Shown in pieces: positions 1-8,653 of a stretch of 64,000 nt of DNA. The translations under genes and the position numbers were made by a program. This DNA is from Armatimonadota bacterium (GTDB lineage Bacteria > Armatimonadota > Fimbriimonadia > Fimbriimonadales > Fimbriimonadaceae): contig JAFDWX010000004.1 of NCBI GenBank assembly GCA_018268255.1, positions 248,001 through 312,000 of the forward strand. Reading direction: 5' to 3'. The number at the start of each line of letters is the position of its first letter. Within the stretch, counting starts at the first letter, position 1. The notes under the pieces are model-generated. The model searched no databases. It saw only the letters and a program-made list of their open reading frames with translations, and had not been told where the DNA came from.

Positions 1-104
1 GCAGGGCCTTGGGGTCCTCTGGGACCATGCTGACCCATCGCCATAGGGGCGAGAGCCACGGCCATCAACAGGCCTAAAGCGATTCGAGGTCGCTGGTACT
101 CCAT
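1..104 (-). CDS. exported protein, N-terminal part only (runs off the window)
   Basis: The minus strand opens with ATG at 104 after a strong purine-rich ribosome site (GAGGAGGA). The 34 visible codons give MEYQRPR, a hydrophobic stretch rich in Leu, Ala and Met, then AMG followed by QHGPRGPQGP. This looks like a signal peptide cleaved after AMG and a Gly/Pro-rich mature start. The start lies 31 bases inside the end of the anti-sigma gene, so it is probably the third gene of the sigma/anti-sigma operon. Small exported Spy/CpxP-like proteins often sit in this place, but too little is visible to assign a family. Confidence 0.6.
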   Translation of the reverse strand, partial: MEYQRPRIALGLLMAVALAPMAMGQHGPRGPQGP

Positions 105-556
105 TCCTCCTCCCCAGTGTAACTCGTTTCCTTACTGCTGACCACGTCCAGAGCATATGCGCTGGAGACATCCATTGCAGCAGCAGACTCGACGTGACTT
201 TGCATCAGCTGATCCTCAAAGTTCGTCGAATCGGCGATCGTGGTGTTGGTTGTCGCGATCACAGGGGTCCGAGTGTTGACGACCGACCAGACCGCTAAGC
301 TGGCTGCGCCGACCACCACAACACCGCTCGCCCATTTCCAAAGCCCGATCCTGCGCTTGGGCTTTTCAGCCAAAACACTCAGCTTCTCATTAAGTTGGCT
401 TCTCCACACCAGATTCGGTTCTTCGTGTGGAAGATCGCGGATGACATTCCCGATTGAACTAGATGAGTCCAGAAGAGCATCGAGCTCGGTGGACTCCTCA
501 GCAGAGAGGGCCATTTCTCCTTTCAATTTAGTAATCAAATTCTGTTCTTCTTTCAT
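74..556 (-). CDS. anti-sigma factor, single-pass membrane protein
   Basis: 160 residues. The N-terminal half (about 1-70) is cytoplasmic and charged. A basic patch (KPKRRIG) precedes one membrane helix at about residues 73-92 (WASGVVVVGAASLAVWSVV), and an acidic Ser/Thr-rich region follows, presumably outside the cytoplasm. No zinc-binding HxxxCxxC of the ZAS type is visible. The call rests on architecture and position: its ATG overlaps the stop of the ECF sigma gene (ATGA at 553-556), the usual arrangement of a sigma factor with its membrane-bound inhibitor. What it senses cannot be told from the sequence. Confidence 0.7.
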   Translation of the reverse strand: MKEEQNLITKLKGEMALSAEESTELDALLDSSSSIGNVIRDLPHEEPNLVWRSQLNEKLSVLAEKPKRRIGLWKWASGVVVVGAASLAVWSVVNTRTPVIATTNTTIADSTNFEDQLMQSHVESAAAMDVSSAYALDVVSSKETSYTGEEEWSTSDLESL

Positions 557-1179
557 TGCACCTCTCCCCTTCGATATTCCTCAATATGGGCTTTCATATG
601 CGCCCGAGCGAGAAACAGCCGACTCTTGACGGTTCCCACCGGCACTCCAACAGTCGATGCAATCTCTTCGTAGGCGAGTTCCTCCGCGTCGTGCAGAAGA
701 AGAACCGTCTTGAGCTTTGGGCTCATGGTCCTAAGCGCTTCTTCCACCACCAGCTGAAGTTCGTCGGTCATCAGCATTTCGATGGGACTCCACCGCTCAT
801 CTGCAAACTCCAGCGGATCGGATTCAGGATCCGAGGCCTCGATACTGACTTCGGTCAAACTCCGTTCCGCTTTGCGCGATCGATCGACACACAAGTTATA
901 GGCGATCCGGAAAAGCCACGTCTTCAAGGAGCAGCGTCCATCAAACCGCTCAAAAGCCGTAAAGGCTTTGATGAATACTTCCTGTGTTACGTCGAGCGCT
1001 TCTTCCGGATTCCGCACCATCCGCTTGACAAAGCCGAGAACCCTCGCCTGGTATGCATCCACGACTTTGCCGAACGCATCGAAGTTTCGTTTGCGGCACT
1101 GGTGGATCAAGGCCTGTTCAGTTTCAGAATCAAGCCTCTTTGGTATTTGCAATCCCATGACTCCCAGGTACTGGCTCAT
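553..1179 (-). CDS. ECF-family RNA polymerase sigma factor (sigma-70 group 4)
   Basis: 208 residues with both ECF regions. Sigma-2 lies at about residues 33-105, with DVTQEVFIKAF and the W-L-F-R-I-A-Y-N core that melts and binds the -10 element. Sigma-4 lies at about 140-200, with the helix-turn-helix ELAYEEIASTVGVPVGTVKSRLFLAR for -35 contact. It directs core polymerase to a stress or envelope regulon, held in check by the anti-sigma factor encoded directly downstream. A second ATG at 1158 has GGGAG two bases before it and suits the predicted promoter better than the ATG at 1179, so the N-terminus may be seven residues shorter. Confidence 0.9.
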   Translation of the reverse strand: MSQYLGVMGLQIPKRLDSETEQALIHQCRKRNFDAFGKVVDAYQARVLGFVKRMVRNPEEALDVTQEVFIKAFTAFERFDGRCSLKTWLFRIAYNLCVDRSRKAERSLTEVSIEASDPESDPLEFADERWSPIEMLMTDELQLVVEEALRTMSPKLKTVLLLHDAEELAYEEIASTVGVPVGTVKSRLFLARAHMKAHIEEYRRGEVQ

Positions 1180-1192
1180 GACTAAGGAGCCA

Positions 1193-1218
1193 TAACGTCG
1201 AGCAACTTCCGAAGTTCA
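1193..1218 (-). promoter_or_regulatory. candidate ECF-type autoregulated promoter of the sigma operon
   Basis: On the minus strand TGAAC (1214-1218) is followed after 16 bases by CGTTA (1193-1197). This resembles the TGAAAC-N16-CGTA and GGAAC-N16-CGT patterns of ECF promoters, and autoregulation is common for these operons. The predicted transcript would start near 1186, close to the ATG at 1179 and 28 bases before the ATG at 1158. It is a pattern match only. Confidence 0.35.
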
Positions 1219-1338
1219 CCCAACAACTACCAGTTTATTTTCCTTGCGAGCCGAAAAACAAATGGCACCAACACAGGCCGAGATCGGTAGTATTACCGTT
1301 ATCGAACTCGATCGATCCGATCTTAACCAACGAAGGCT

Positions 1339-3876
1339 ATGAATTCATATCGTGTTTCCTCCATCTTTTGCCTCGCACTGTCGCTCATTCTCGCGGTCAG
1401 TCCAGTTCACGCCCAAAATCGCCGAGCGGGCCCAGGAGCCGGAGGAGGCGGTGAATTCGGTCCTGGTCAAACCTCGAGACCAGAGGAATATGGGACCGCA
1501 ATCAAAGATTTCGCAAAGCAGGACGGCGTGTTTACGGTCTTCACCAAAGACGAGTCCATCTACTTTGAGATTCCTAAGAACATGTTCGGACGTGATTTTC
1601 TGATCAGTAGCGAACTCGCCCAATCTCCGGCTGGAGGATACAATGGCAGTGCAGCACGATCCACGGTCATTCGTTGGGAGCTTCGAGGCGAGAAAATACT
1701 GCTCCGATCGATAGACTACGCCGCACGAGCAACCGGTAGCGATGCCCTTTCGATGGCAGTCGCCGATTCTAATATCGACCCGATCATCCAGGTGTTTGAT
1801 ATCAAGAGCAAAAACCCAGATGGCAACGGAATTGTGGTGGACGTATCGCGCATGTTCAAGCAAGAAATCACCGAACTGAGCGTACGCAATCAACTGGGTG
1901 GTGGTTCGCCCGATCCAACCCGGACGTTCATCGAGCGAGTTGTCGCTTTTCCGGAAAACATCAATGTGGAAGTGCTCATGACGTTCACCGGCGCACAACA
2001 GCCGGCGACGACGCCTGGCGGAGGAGGAGGTGGGTTCCGAAGAGCACCTTCCCGATCTTCGAATACAGCCTTGGTCCATCACAGCATCGTTCTGCTTCCC
2101 GAAAAGCCCATGATGGGGCGTCTTGCCGATTCCCGCGTGGGATACTTTAGTTCCCCGTTTACCGAGTACAACACCGGCCACCACACAGAAGAAAAGGCAT
2201 TTATCGACCGATACAGGCTCGAGAAAAAGGATCCCAGCGCTGCCGTGAGCGAACCGGTCAAGCCGATCGTTTATTACATTAGCCGCGAGGTACCCGAAAA
2301 ATGGCGAAGCTACATCGCCCAAGGTATCGAGGACTGGCAATCCGCCTTTGAAAAAGCCGGTTTCAAGAAAGCGATCGTTGCTAAGGTAGCTCCAACAAAA
2401 CAGGAAGACCCCAAATGGAGTCCGGAGGACGTTCGTTACTCAGTCATCCGATGGGCGCCATTGCCGGTAGCCAACGCAATGGGACCCCACACCAGTGACC
2501 CGCGAAGCGGCGAAATCCTCTCGGCGCACGTGATCGTTTGGCATGACGTCCTAAAGCTCGCCGAGACGTGGTACTTCACCCAGGCTTCGCCAAATGACAA
2601 GCGAAGTCAGAAGTTGCCGATCCCTGACGATGTTTTGGGAGAGTGCTTGAGATTCGTAGTTTCGCACGAGGTGGGCCACACTCTGGGATTGCCTCACAAT
2701 GGCAAGAGCAGCGGCATGATCCCCGTCGAACTCCTTCGCGATCCGAAGTGGACCGATGAGAATGGCACCTGCACCAGCATCATGGACTACGCTCGGTTCA
2801 ATTACGTTGCGCAACCGGGCGACAATGCTCGCCTGATGCCGCGAATCGGCACCTACGACGACTTCTCGATTCGCTGGGGATACACGCCGATCCCTGAAGC
2901 TAGGAACCCAGAATCGGAAAAACCGACATTGGATAAATGGGCTGCAGTTCAGGTGGACAACCCAATGCTGCGGTTTTATGACAACTTTGCCGATTCCGAT
3001 CCTTCCGCTCAGTCCGAGGCATTGGGCGATGACGCGGTGAAAGCGTCGGACTACGGAGTCCAGAACCTCAAGAGGGTGGTGGACTATCTGGTTCCGGCGA
3101 GCACCAAACTCGGAGAAGACTACGATGAACTCCGTTCAGCGTACAACGCGGTTTGGGGGCAACTTGGCGAATACTCGGGCCATGTCATCACGATGGTCGG
3201 TGGCGTAGTTGAATCGGACTATCACGCTGGCAGAGGCGGCGAGGTCTATGTGGACGTACCCAAGGATCGTCAGAAAGCTGCTGTGCAATGGCTCGGAGCA
3301 AACGTTCTCGCCACTCCCGAATGGCTTCTTCGCCGCGACATTATCAGCAACATCAGCAATTCCGGATACGGAAATCGCCTTTTGGGTCTCCAGAACCAAG
3401 TCTTCAATGGGCTGCTCTCGACTGCGCGAATCGGGCGGATCCTCCAAAACGAATGGAAAAATGGAAGCTCTGCCTATTCAGCCGCCGAGATGATGGACGA
3501 CCTCAGAGGCTCCGTTTGGTCGGAACTCAAATCAGCTAATCCGGTGATTTCTGGACCGCGGCGAGCCATGCAGCGAGCCTATGTTCAAGCACTGATCAGC
3601 AAGCTCGTGGTCGGGAACTCGGACGTTCGGACATTTGTCGTCCGCGACCTCCAACTGCAAAAGGAAGCCCTGGACAAGGCAAGGCGAGGAACAAAAGATC
3701 GAGTGACACAAGCTCACATGATTGATTTGGCTCTTCAGATAGATCAAGCGCTTAAGTTTCCACCCCAAGCTCCGGCTGAGGCACCCGCTCAGCAAGGGTT
3801 TGGCCGCCGTCCCGATGGGATCATCGAGTGGTATCCGTGCGACCTCTGGACGCATGCTCCCGGCGACAAAAACTAA
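1339..3876 (+). CDS. secreted zinc-dependent metalloprotease (DUF5117/DUF4953 type)
   Basis: 845 residues. A signal peptide (residues 1-25, ending VHA-Q) is followed by a Gly-rich linker and a long beta-rich domain. The zinc site is HEVGHTLGLPH (H443, E444, H447, third ligand H453), and SIMDY about 35 residues later is a metzincin-type Met-turn. The family is known as 'zinc-dependent metalloprotease' with DUF5117 and DUF4953 regions, and its substrates are largely unknown. It probably degrades protein outside the cytoplasm. The gene stands alone, divergent from the sigma operon, with a ribosome site (GAAGG) before the ATG and a terminator after it. Confidence 0.85.
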   Translation: MNSYRVSSIFCLALSLILAVSPVHAQNRRAGPGAGGGGEFGPGQTSRPEEYGTAIKDFAKQDGVFTVFTKDESIYFEIPKNMFGRDFLISSELAQSPAGGYNGSAARSTVIRWELRGEKILLRSIDYAARATGSDALSMAVADSNIDPIIQVFDIKSKNPDGNGIVVDVSRMFKQEITELSVRNQLGGGSPDPTRTFIERVVAFPENINVEVLMTFTGAQQPATTPGGGGGGFRRAPSRSSNTALVHHSIVLLPEKPMMGRLADSRVGYFSSPFTEYNTGHHTEEKAFIDRYRLEKKDPSAAVSEPVKPIVYYISREVPEKWRSYIAQGIEDWQSAFEKAGFKKAIVAKVAPTKQEDPKWSPEDVRYSVIRWAPLPVANAMGPHTSDPRSGEILSAHVIVWHDVLKLAETWYFTQASPNDKRSQKLPIPDDVLGECLRFVVSHEVGHTLGLPHNGKSSGMIPVELLRDPKWTDENGTCTSIMDYARFNYVAQPGDNARLMPRIGTYDDFSIRWGYTPIPEARNPESEKPTLDKWAAVQVDNPMLRFYDNFADSDPSAQSEALGDDAVKASDYGVQNLKRVVDYLVPASTKLGEDYDELRSAYNAVWGQLGEYSGHVITMVGGVVESDYHAGRGGEVYVDVPKDRQKAAVQWLGANVLATPEWLLRRDIISNISNSGYGNRLLGLQNQVFNGLLSTARIGRILQNEWKNGSSAYSAAEMMDDLRGSVWSELKSANPVISGPRRAMQRAYVQALISKLVVGNSDVRTFVVRDLQLQKEALDKARRGTKDRVTQAHMIDLALQIDQALKFPPQAPAEAPAQQGFGRRPDGIIEWYPCDLWTHAPGDKN

Positions 3877-3939
3877 CGGGAACTTCTCCTAACTTGTTTC
3901 GGTTAGTTCAGATAAGCGAAGAGTGAGCGTTCACGAAAA

Positions 3940-3977
3940 GCCTCCGATGGCACCTCCATCGGGGGCTCTCCTTTTTT
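3940..3977 (+). terminator. rho-independent terminator of the metalloprotease gene
   Basis: An 11-bp stem (3940-3950 with 3956-3966, one G-T pair) closes a five-base loop and is followed by a T-rich tract ending in six T at 3972-3977. Confidence 0.85.
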
Positions 3978-4740
3978 AGCGAACTTTCTGAACGGGGAAA
4001 ACCTCGACACGGACTCCCGGTGAATACAGCCCATGACTGAGCGGGACGGAGAGCCCCGTACCGGCTTCCACAAGCGTATCTTCTACGGTCCAGTCCGCGA
4101 GTTCCGACACCTCGTACGGAGCGTGGGCCACAAGTCCTGTCAAGAGCGCTCCACGGCGAGAGGCATAGAGTCGGTAGCGCTCGGCGAGGAAGAACCCCAG
4201 GGTCCCTGGTTCGGTGGGAGTCGGGGTAGTTGCAGAGAGCTTGGCACGAAGCTTCACTCCGGGCAATCCGCGGCGTCCCCGAGAGCTTTCGTATCGAACC
4301 TCTTGTCCAGAGGTGTGCAACATCTCCGCGTGGAAGTAAGGCAGGGAGTAGGAGATGCGTGCTCCGGCAACGGCCAAGCGGCTGGACGCGTCCAAACTAA
4401 AAAACCAGACTCCTGGATCTCTTCCCTCCCGATGAACATACGTCCGAACGTTGTATTCAAGAAAATTTGTAGCCGTAGGGATCGGAGGAGCGTTTCGCCA
4501 CCGGATGTTCTGCATTTTGAACGTGACCAAGCCGAGCCAAGCCCGTTCATTTCCGGTGCCGTCTGGAAAGGTATCGACTGTCAAGCCACGAGGCATCAGC
4601 GCTTGTACGGCTTGGGGATCGGCGGTGGCATGCAAAAAGACTAGGTCCCGCCACTCTTGGAACATGGCCGCCGGACCAGCTGGTCGTTCCCGTTGACGCA
4701 GGTACTCATCGATCCCGATCACCGCTTCATTATCGCGCAA
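3976..4740 (-). CDS. DUF2071 (YqjF-like) protein
   Basis: 254 residues matching the DUF2071/YqjF family: WRDLVFLHATADPQAVQALMP near residue 30, then AWLGLVTFKM, the N-F-L-E-Y-N-V-R-T-Y-V core, and VWFFSLDA before a beta-rich C-terminal half. The family has an acetoacetate-decarboxylase-like fold, and its biochemical role is not established. The start is uncertain: the longest frame begins with TTG at 4740, next to the U-tract of the upstream terminator and without a ribosome site. An in-frame ATG at 4665, just before the conserved WRDL, is the main alternative. It is probably transcribed on its own. Confidence 0.8.
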   Translation of the reverse strand: MRDNEAVIGIDEYLRQRERPAGPAAMFQEWRDLVFLHATADPQAVQALMPRGLTVDTFPDGTGNERAWLGLVTFKMQNIRWRNAPPIPTATNFLEYNVRTYVHREGRDPGVWFFSLDASSRLAVAGARISYSLPYFHAEMLHTSGQEVRYESSRGRRGLPGVKLRAKLSATTPTPTEPGTLGFFLAERYRLYASRRGALLTGLVAHAPYEVSELADWTVEDTLVEAGTGLSVPLSHGLYSPGVRVEVFPVQKVR

Positions 4741-4776
4741 GAAAAAGTCGGAGAGCCGCTAATGGCCCTCCGACTT
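4741..4776 (-). terminator. rho-independent terminator of the outer-membrane barrel gene
   Basis: Read on the minus strand, a 9-bp stem (4768-4776 with 4745-4753), with GCC/GGC pairing inside the loop, runs into a tract of five T at 4742-4746. Confidence 0.7.
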
Positions 4777-4799
4777 CATGATCCTCGTGGTCCAATAAT

Positions 4800-5327
4800 T
4801 TAGAATCGGACGCCGACAAAAACACCAAATCCGTTCAGCTTGGACTTGCTGCTGCCGATGTACTTCGCTTCCACGAAGAGAGGCATTGCAGACTTTGTGA
4901 ATTCGTAGCCGATGCCTGCTTGATAAGCAAGCGCGGTGCTGCTCTTCTTTCTGTTGGTCGCATCGAGTTCTCGGACAAAACCAACGCCAGCGCCAGCCGT
5001 GTAGTAGAAGCCATCAGCTGTGCGACCCACATAGTTCAGCAGAACCGGAATGTTTCGATAATCCTTCTTCTGGAAGAGGTCGGCAGAGATGCTGTACGAA
5101 GCACTGTACATCTTATTCTCGTTTGCAAACGACAAATCGCCGAGTTTGTACTCCACGCCACCCGAAAACCACTGCTTACCGGCCGCATTCTTGGTCGTTT
5201 TTTGTGTCGGTAGGAAGATGCCTGCACGGACCGAAAGGCCAAGGGGCTTTGTCTCTTGAGCGAAAGCTGACACGGAAAGGAGGCTGCCGAAAGCCACCGC
5301 CGTCACGATAAGAACACTCTTTTTCAT
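4800..5327 (-). CDS. small outer-membrane beta-barrel protein
   Basis: 175 residues. A signal peptide (MKKSVLIVTAVAFGSLLSVSAFA, cleaved before QETK) is followed by alternating hydrophobic strands such as YYTAGAGVGFV and LAYQAGIGYEF. The chain ends in VRF, the C-terminal Phe that the BAM machinery recognises. It resembles eight-stranded OmpA/OmpW-like barrels. A second protein of the same style lies at 28443-28961. The ligand or function is unknown. AAGG precedes the ATG, and a terminator follows on the minus strand. Confidence 0.75.
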   Translation of the reverse strand: MKKSVLIVTAVAFGSLLSVSAFAQETKPLGLSVRAGIFLPTQKTTKNAAGKQWFSGGVEYKLGDLSFANENKMYSASYSISADLFQKKDYRNIPVLLNYVGRTADGFYYTAGAGVGFVRELDATNRKKSSTALAYQAGIGYEFTKSAMPLFVEAKYIGSSKSKLNGFGVFVGVRF

Positions 5328-5412
5328 CCTTGTATTTGTTCCTTGATAGATTTTGCCGAGGCTTGTGCCCCATCTTGAAAACTATAGCATGGGAGCCTTG
5401 TAAAGTTCCCGT

Positions 5413-6552
5413 CTAGGACTTTTGCGGTCTCGACAATTTTGCTGTTTCCCGTATTATTTCAACGCACAACTCAGCGTTCTTTATCATATCTGCGCGACTT
5501 ATGTACTCGTCGTGGGTATGGATTTTGTCCATTCCAGTTGCGACCACAATCGAGGGAATTCCCTTCGCGTTATATATATTCGCGTCGCTCCCACCCAGAG
5601 TCGTGCGGAGGGCGGGCTCAAGACCGAGTGCACGACTCGCCCGTTGAGCAATTTGGACCACCATGGAGTCTTCGGACACGTTGTATGCCCGATAGTGCCG
5701 GTCGTGGCGGATTTTTACCTGTGCGCCGTATTCCGATGCAGCTTCTGCGAAGAGCTTCACCATGTGATCCACCTGCTCGTCGAGAACCTGCTCGTTGGTG
5801 CTCCGAGCCTCCGCTCGGATAAGGACGCTGGCGCAAACCACGTTTGTGGCGCTACCGCCCTGAATCACACCCAAATTGGCCGTGGTCTCCGCATCGATTC
5901 GGCCGAGTTTCATTTGTGAAATTGCCCTTGCTGCAACCTGAATCGCGTTGATTCCCTTCTCGGGGTCCTTTCCAGCGTGCGCGGGTTTTCCGATAATCTC
6001 GATGTCGATCTTGTCGTGGGTCCCTGTGCGAGTGACATACGATCCTACTGGGGGGCCAGTATCAAGCACATAACCAAAGTCCAGATCAAGGTCCTCGATC
6101 TTAAGGGCGGCTGCTCCCTTGAGACCTATCTCTTCGGCACAGGATAGAAGGAGGACAATGTCGCCGTGGGGCTCTCCGCTATCAATAAAAGCGTGCACGG
6201 CCTCGATGATCGGCGCCATTCCGCCTTTGTCATCGGCACCCAGGATCGTATCCGATTTGCTGTAGAACACGCCGTCTCGCTCTTCGATTTCCAAACCTTC
6301 CGTTGGCTCGACGGTGTCGAAGTGCGCCGAAAGGAATATGCGCGGAGCCGAAGGGACAGTTCCTTTGAGAGTTGCGATGAGGTTATTTGCATTGCCTCCT
6401 ATGATTTCGGAAGCGTTATCCTCCACAACTTCAAGACCCATCTTCAGCAAATACTGCTTCGTCCATGCGACAGACTCACGTTCTTCAAGCGCGGGCGCGT
6501 TGATGAGGCAGAGATTTTTAAACAGCGAAATAAGCCTTTCTTCTTGAATCAT
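5413..6552 (-). CDS. PepT-like M20/M42 family metallopeptidase
   Basis: 379 residues of the two-zinc aminopeptidase fold related to peptidase T (PepT2-like). Visible metal and catalytic motifs are SAHFDTVEP (His and Asp), GADDKGG (bridging Asp), CAEEIGLKGA (Glu-Glu catalytic base and ligand), VLDTG and a late H-T-H-D-E. The lid (dimerisation) domain lies at about 180-290, with GKPAHAGKDPEKGINAI. It should act in the cytoplasm, releasing N-terminal residues from short peptides for recycling. The true substrate cannot be told from sequence. It diverges from the ferredoxin-pan operon. Confidence 0.88.
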   Translation of the reverse strand: MIQEERLISLFKNLCLINAPALEERESVAWTKQYLLKMGLEVVEDNASEIIGGNANNLIATLKGTVPSAPRIFLSAHFDTVEPTEGLEIEERDGVFYSKSDTILGADDKGGMAPIIEAVHAFIDSGEPHGDIVLLLSCAEEIGLKGAAALKIEDLDLDFGYVLDTGPPVGSYVTRTGTHDKIDIEIIGKPAHAGKDPEKGINAIQVAARAISQMKLGRIDAETTANLGVIQGGSATNVVCASVLIRAEARSTNEQVLDEQVDHMVKLFAEAASEYGAQVKIRHDRHYRAYNVSEDSMVVQIAQRASRALGLEPALRTTLGGSDANIYNAKGIPSIVVATGMDKIHTHDEYISRADMIKNAELCVEIIRETAKLSRPQKS

Positions 6553-6629
6553 TGCTCAGGTTTTACCTGGCAAACGTCTGGGAATATCGTCATCCCCACG
6601 CGGGTGATAAAGGGGTCATAATTCACACA

Positions 6630-6950
6630 ATGAGTTACAAAGTGGTGGTGCGAGGTTTAGGGGAAATTGAGGCCGAGCAGGGCCAAAAGCTCGTACTGGC
6701 GCTGGAGTGCAACGGCATCGACGTCAGCCACAGATGTGGCGGCAACGCGCGATGCACGACCTGCAGGGTTAAGTTTCATTCGCCGGAGCCACCCATGGGC
6801 GATGCCGAGCGTCAATCACTTGAAGAGGATGGAGTTTTAGGCGAATTTCGACTTAGCTGCCAGATTCGTGTGGATCAGCCTATGGACATCGAAGTTCTGA
6901 TGCGAGCATCGGAAAAAGGTTGGGATCCCGGCGTGGAAGTGGAGCCTTGA
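6630..6950 (+). CDS. plant-type [2Fe-2S] ferredoxin
   Basis: 106 residues with the cluster signature CGGNARCTTC (Cys-x5-Cys-x2-Cys) near residue 40 and the fourth Cys in RLSCQ about 35 residues later. It is a small electron carrier whose partner is not evident. The ATG at 6630 was chosen because the family begins with a short beta strand (YKVVVRG) and the longer frame upstream overlaps the PepT promoter region. CATAAT at 6617-6622 lies seven bases before this ATG and no ribosome site is visible, so a very short leader is possible. Its TGA overlaps the TTG start of panB. Confidence 0.88.
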   Translation: MSYKVVVRGLGEIEAEQGQKLVLALECNGIDVSHRCGGNARCTTCRVKFHSPEPPMGDAERQSLEEDGVLGEFRLSCQIRVDQPMDIEVLMRASEKGWDPGVEVEP

Positions 6951-7750
6951 GCACAGGGTCCACCAAGGTCGAGGCGGTCTCGGCTCCAAAAATCCTGGGG
7001 ATGAAGAAAAAGGGCGAGAAAATCGTCTGCCTAACAGCCTATGACTACACCTCAGCCCTCATAGCAGATCGATCGAATGTTGATTTGATTCTTGTGGGTG
7101 ACTCTGTTGGCAATGTGATTCAGGGACTTTCCACCACCTTGCCCGTCTCGTTGGATGCCATGGTGTATCACACTCAGATAGCCTCAAGAGGAGTTGCACG
7201 GGCCTTGCTGGTGGCTGATATGCCCTTTGGCTCATATCAAGTTTCCGTTTCCCAGGCGGTGGAATCCGCTATTCGTTTGATGAAGGCAGGAGCACAGGCA
7301 GTCAAGCTCGAAGGTGCCTATGTTGAGCAAGTTCAAGCCATAGTCGCGGCTGGAATACCTGTCATGGGACATGTGGGCATGACTCCCCAATCAGTGCATC
7401 AATTTGGCGGATTTAGGGTTCAAGGGAAAGGAGTCAAAGGCGAGGCAGTGCTAAAAGCAGCTGAAGCACTTCAACAGGCCGGGGCATTCTCCGTGGTTTT
7501 GGAACTAATCCCGAGCGAACTCTCCAAAACGATTACCGAAGCACTCGAGATTCCCACGATTGGAATCGGAGCGGGTAATCACTGTGATGGCCAAGTTCAG
7601 GTATTCCATGACTTGTTGGGAATTAACGAGTTCCATTTCAAACATGTCCGTCGATACGCTGAATTGGGTGAATCGATGCACATTGCTATCAGTCAATATG
7701 CACAAGATGTGCGTAGCGGAGCTTTTCCGACCGAGGTTGAGTCGTTTTGA
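6947..7750 (+). CDS. panB: 3-methyl-2-oxobutanoate hydroxymethyltransferase (PanB)
   Basis: 267 residues from the TTG at 6947. PanB adds a hydroxymethyl group from methylene-tetrahydrofolate to 2-oxoisovalerate, giving ketopantoate on the way to pantothenate and CoA. Family motifs are present: LTAYDY, VGDSVGNV (metal-binding Asp), VKLEG, IPVMGHVGMTPQ and PTIGIGAG. The start is inferred: TTG overlaps the ferredoxin stop as TTGA, GGAG sits just before it, and the next Met lies inside the conserved KKKGEKI region. Another TTG at 6920 would add nine residues. panC follows with the same TTGA junction. Confidence 0.95.
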   Translation: MSTGSTKVEAVSAPKILGMKKKGEKIVCLTAYDYTSALIADRSNVDLILVGDSVGNVIQGLSTTLPVSLDAMVYHTQIASRGVARALLVADMPFGSYQVSVSQAVESAIRLMKAGAQAVKLEGAYVEQVQAIVAAGIPVMGHVGMTPQSVHQFGGFRVQGKGVKGEAVLKAAEALQQAGAFSVVLELIPSELSKTITEALEIPTIGIGAGNHCDGQVQVFHDLLGINEFHFKHVRRYAELGESMHIAISQYAQDVRSGAFPTEVESF

Positions 7751-8592
7751 GAATCGCGAGAACAGTCGCTGAGATTAACAAAGCACGGCATGAATATTCA
7801 CGACTTGGATTTGTGCCTACAATGGGTGCCCTTCATAAGGGCCATTTGGAGTTGATGCGTACGGCAAAGGCAAAATGTGGGTTTTCTGCCGCGTCGATTT
7901 TTGTCAATCCGATTCAATTCGGACCTAAAGAAGACCTTGCGAAATACCCCAGGGACGAATCTGCCGATTTGGAACTCATGGATTCGGTAGGCGTGGATCT
8001 GGTTTTCCTGCCGAGTGTCGATGAAGTCTTGGGCGGCAATGTTACGACAGTTCAATTGGCGGGTCCAGCTGTCCCTTTTGAAGGCGTTTCGCGACCCACT
8101 CACTTTCAGGGAGTGGCGACAATTGTGCTGAAGCTGTTTAATATCATCAAACCTGACGTCGCGTATTTTGGTTTAAAGGATCTTCAGCAATGCGCTGTCG
8201 TGCGCAAGATGGTCGAAGACTTATTTGTGCCGGTTGAGCTCGAATTTGTGGAAACTATTCGAGAATCTGATGGCCTTGCCCTCTCAAGTCGAAACCGTTA
8301 CTTAGAGCCTTCTGCACGGACCAATGCATCCTTGTTGTTTCGATCCTTGACCCATATTGCAAACGAGGTTCATGTGGAACCAACCAAGTTCAGCGAGCTG
8401 AAAGAGGATGCACTCGCAACCCTTAGGGCAGCTGGTTTTGATGTTGAATATCTTGAAATGGTAGACATGCGAACCATGACCATTGACCATAAACCTAACG
8501 CCTATAGTCGAATCGTGATCGCCGCGAAGTACAACGGCGTGAGGCTTATTGACAACGTGGGTCTAGTGATTCATAATCAAATTGATTCTTAG
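7747..8592 (+). CDS. panC: pantoate--beta-alanine ligase (PanC)
   Basis: 281 residues, the normal length. The enzyme adenylates pantoate and joins it to beta-alanine to give pantothenate. Seen are VPTMGALHKGHLEL (nucleotide-binding H-x-G-H), FVNPIQFGP, RPTHFQGV, YFGLKDLQQ and LALSSRNRYL. In YFGLKD a Leu stands where many PanC enzymes have Glu or Gln. It starts with TTG, which overlaps the panB stop (TTGA), so translation is probably coupled. panD is not in the window. Confidence 0.95.
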   Translation: MRIARTVAEINKARHEYSRLGFVPTMGALHKGHLELMRTAKAKCGFSAASIFVNPIQFGPKEDLAKYPRDESADLELMDSVGVDLVFLPSVDEVLGGNVTTVQLAGPAVPFEGVSRPTHFQGVATIVLKLFNIIKPDVAYFGLKDLQQCAVVRKMVEDLFVPVELEFVETIRESDGLALSSRNRYLEPSARTNASLLFRSLTHIANEVHVEPTKFSELKEDALATLRAAGFDVEYLEMVDMRTMTIDHKPNAYSRIVIAAKYNGVRLIDNVGLVIHNQIDS

Positions 8593-8653
8593 GCTTGTGC
8601 AGACCCCACCCTAAAATATAAGGTAATGTTTGCCGAGGAGAATAGAGATCGCT

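Noticed and set aside
556-1185. 209-residue open frame on the plus strand
   Set aside because: It is the reverse of the sigma-factor gene, and its product has no recognisable pattern.
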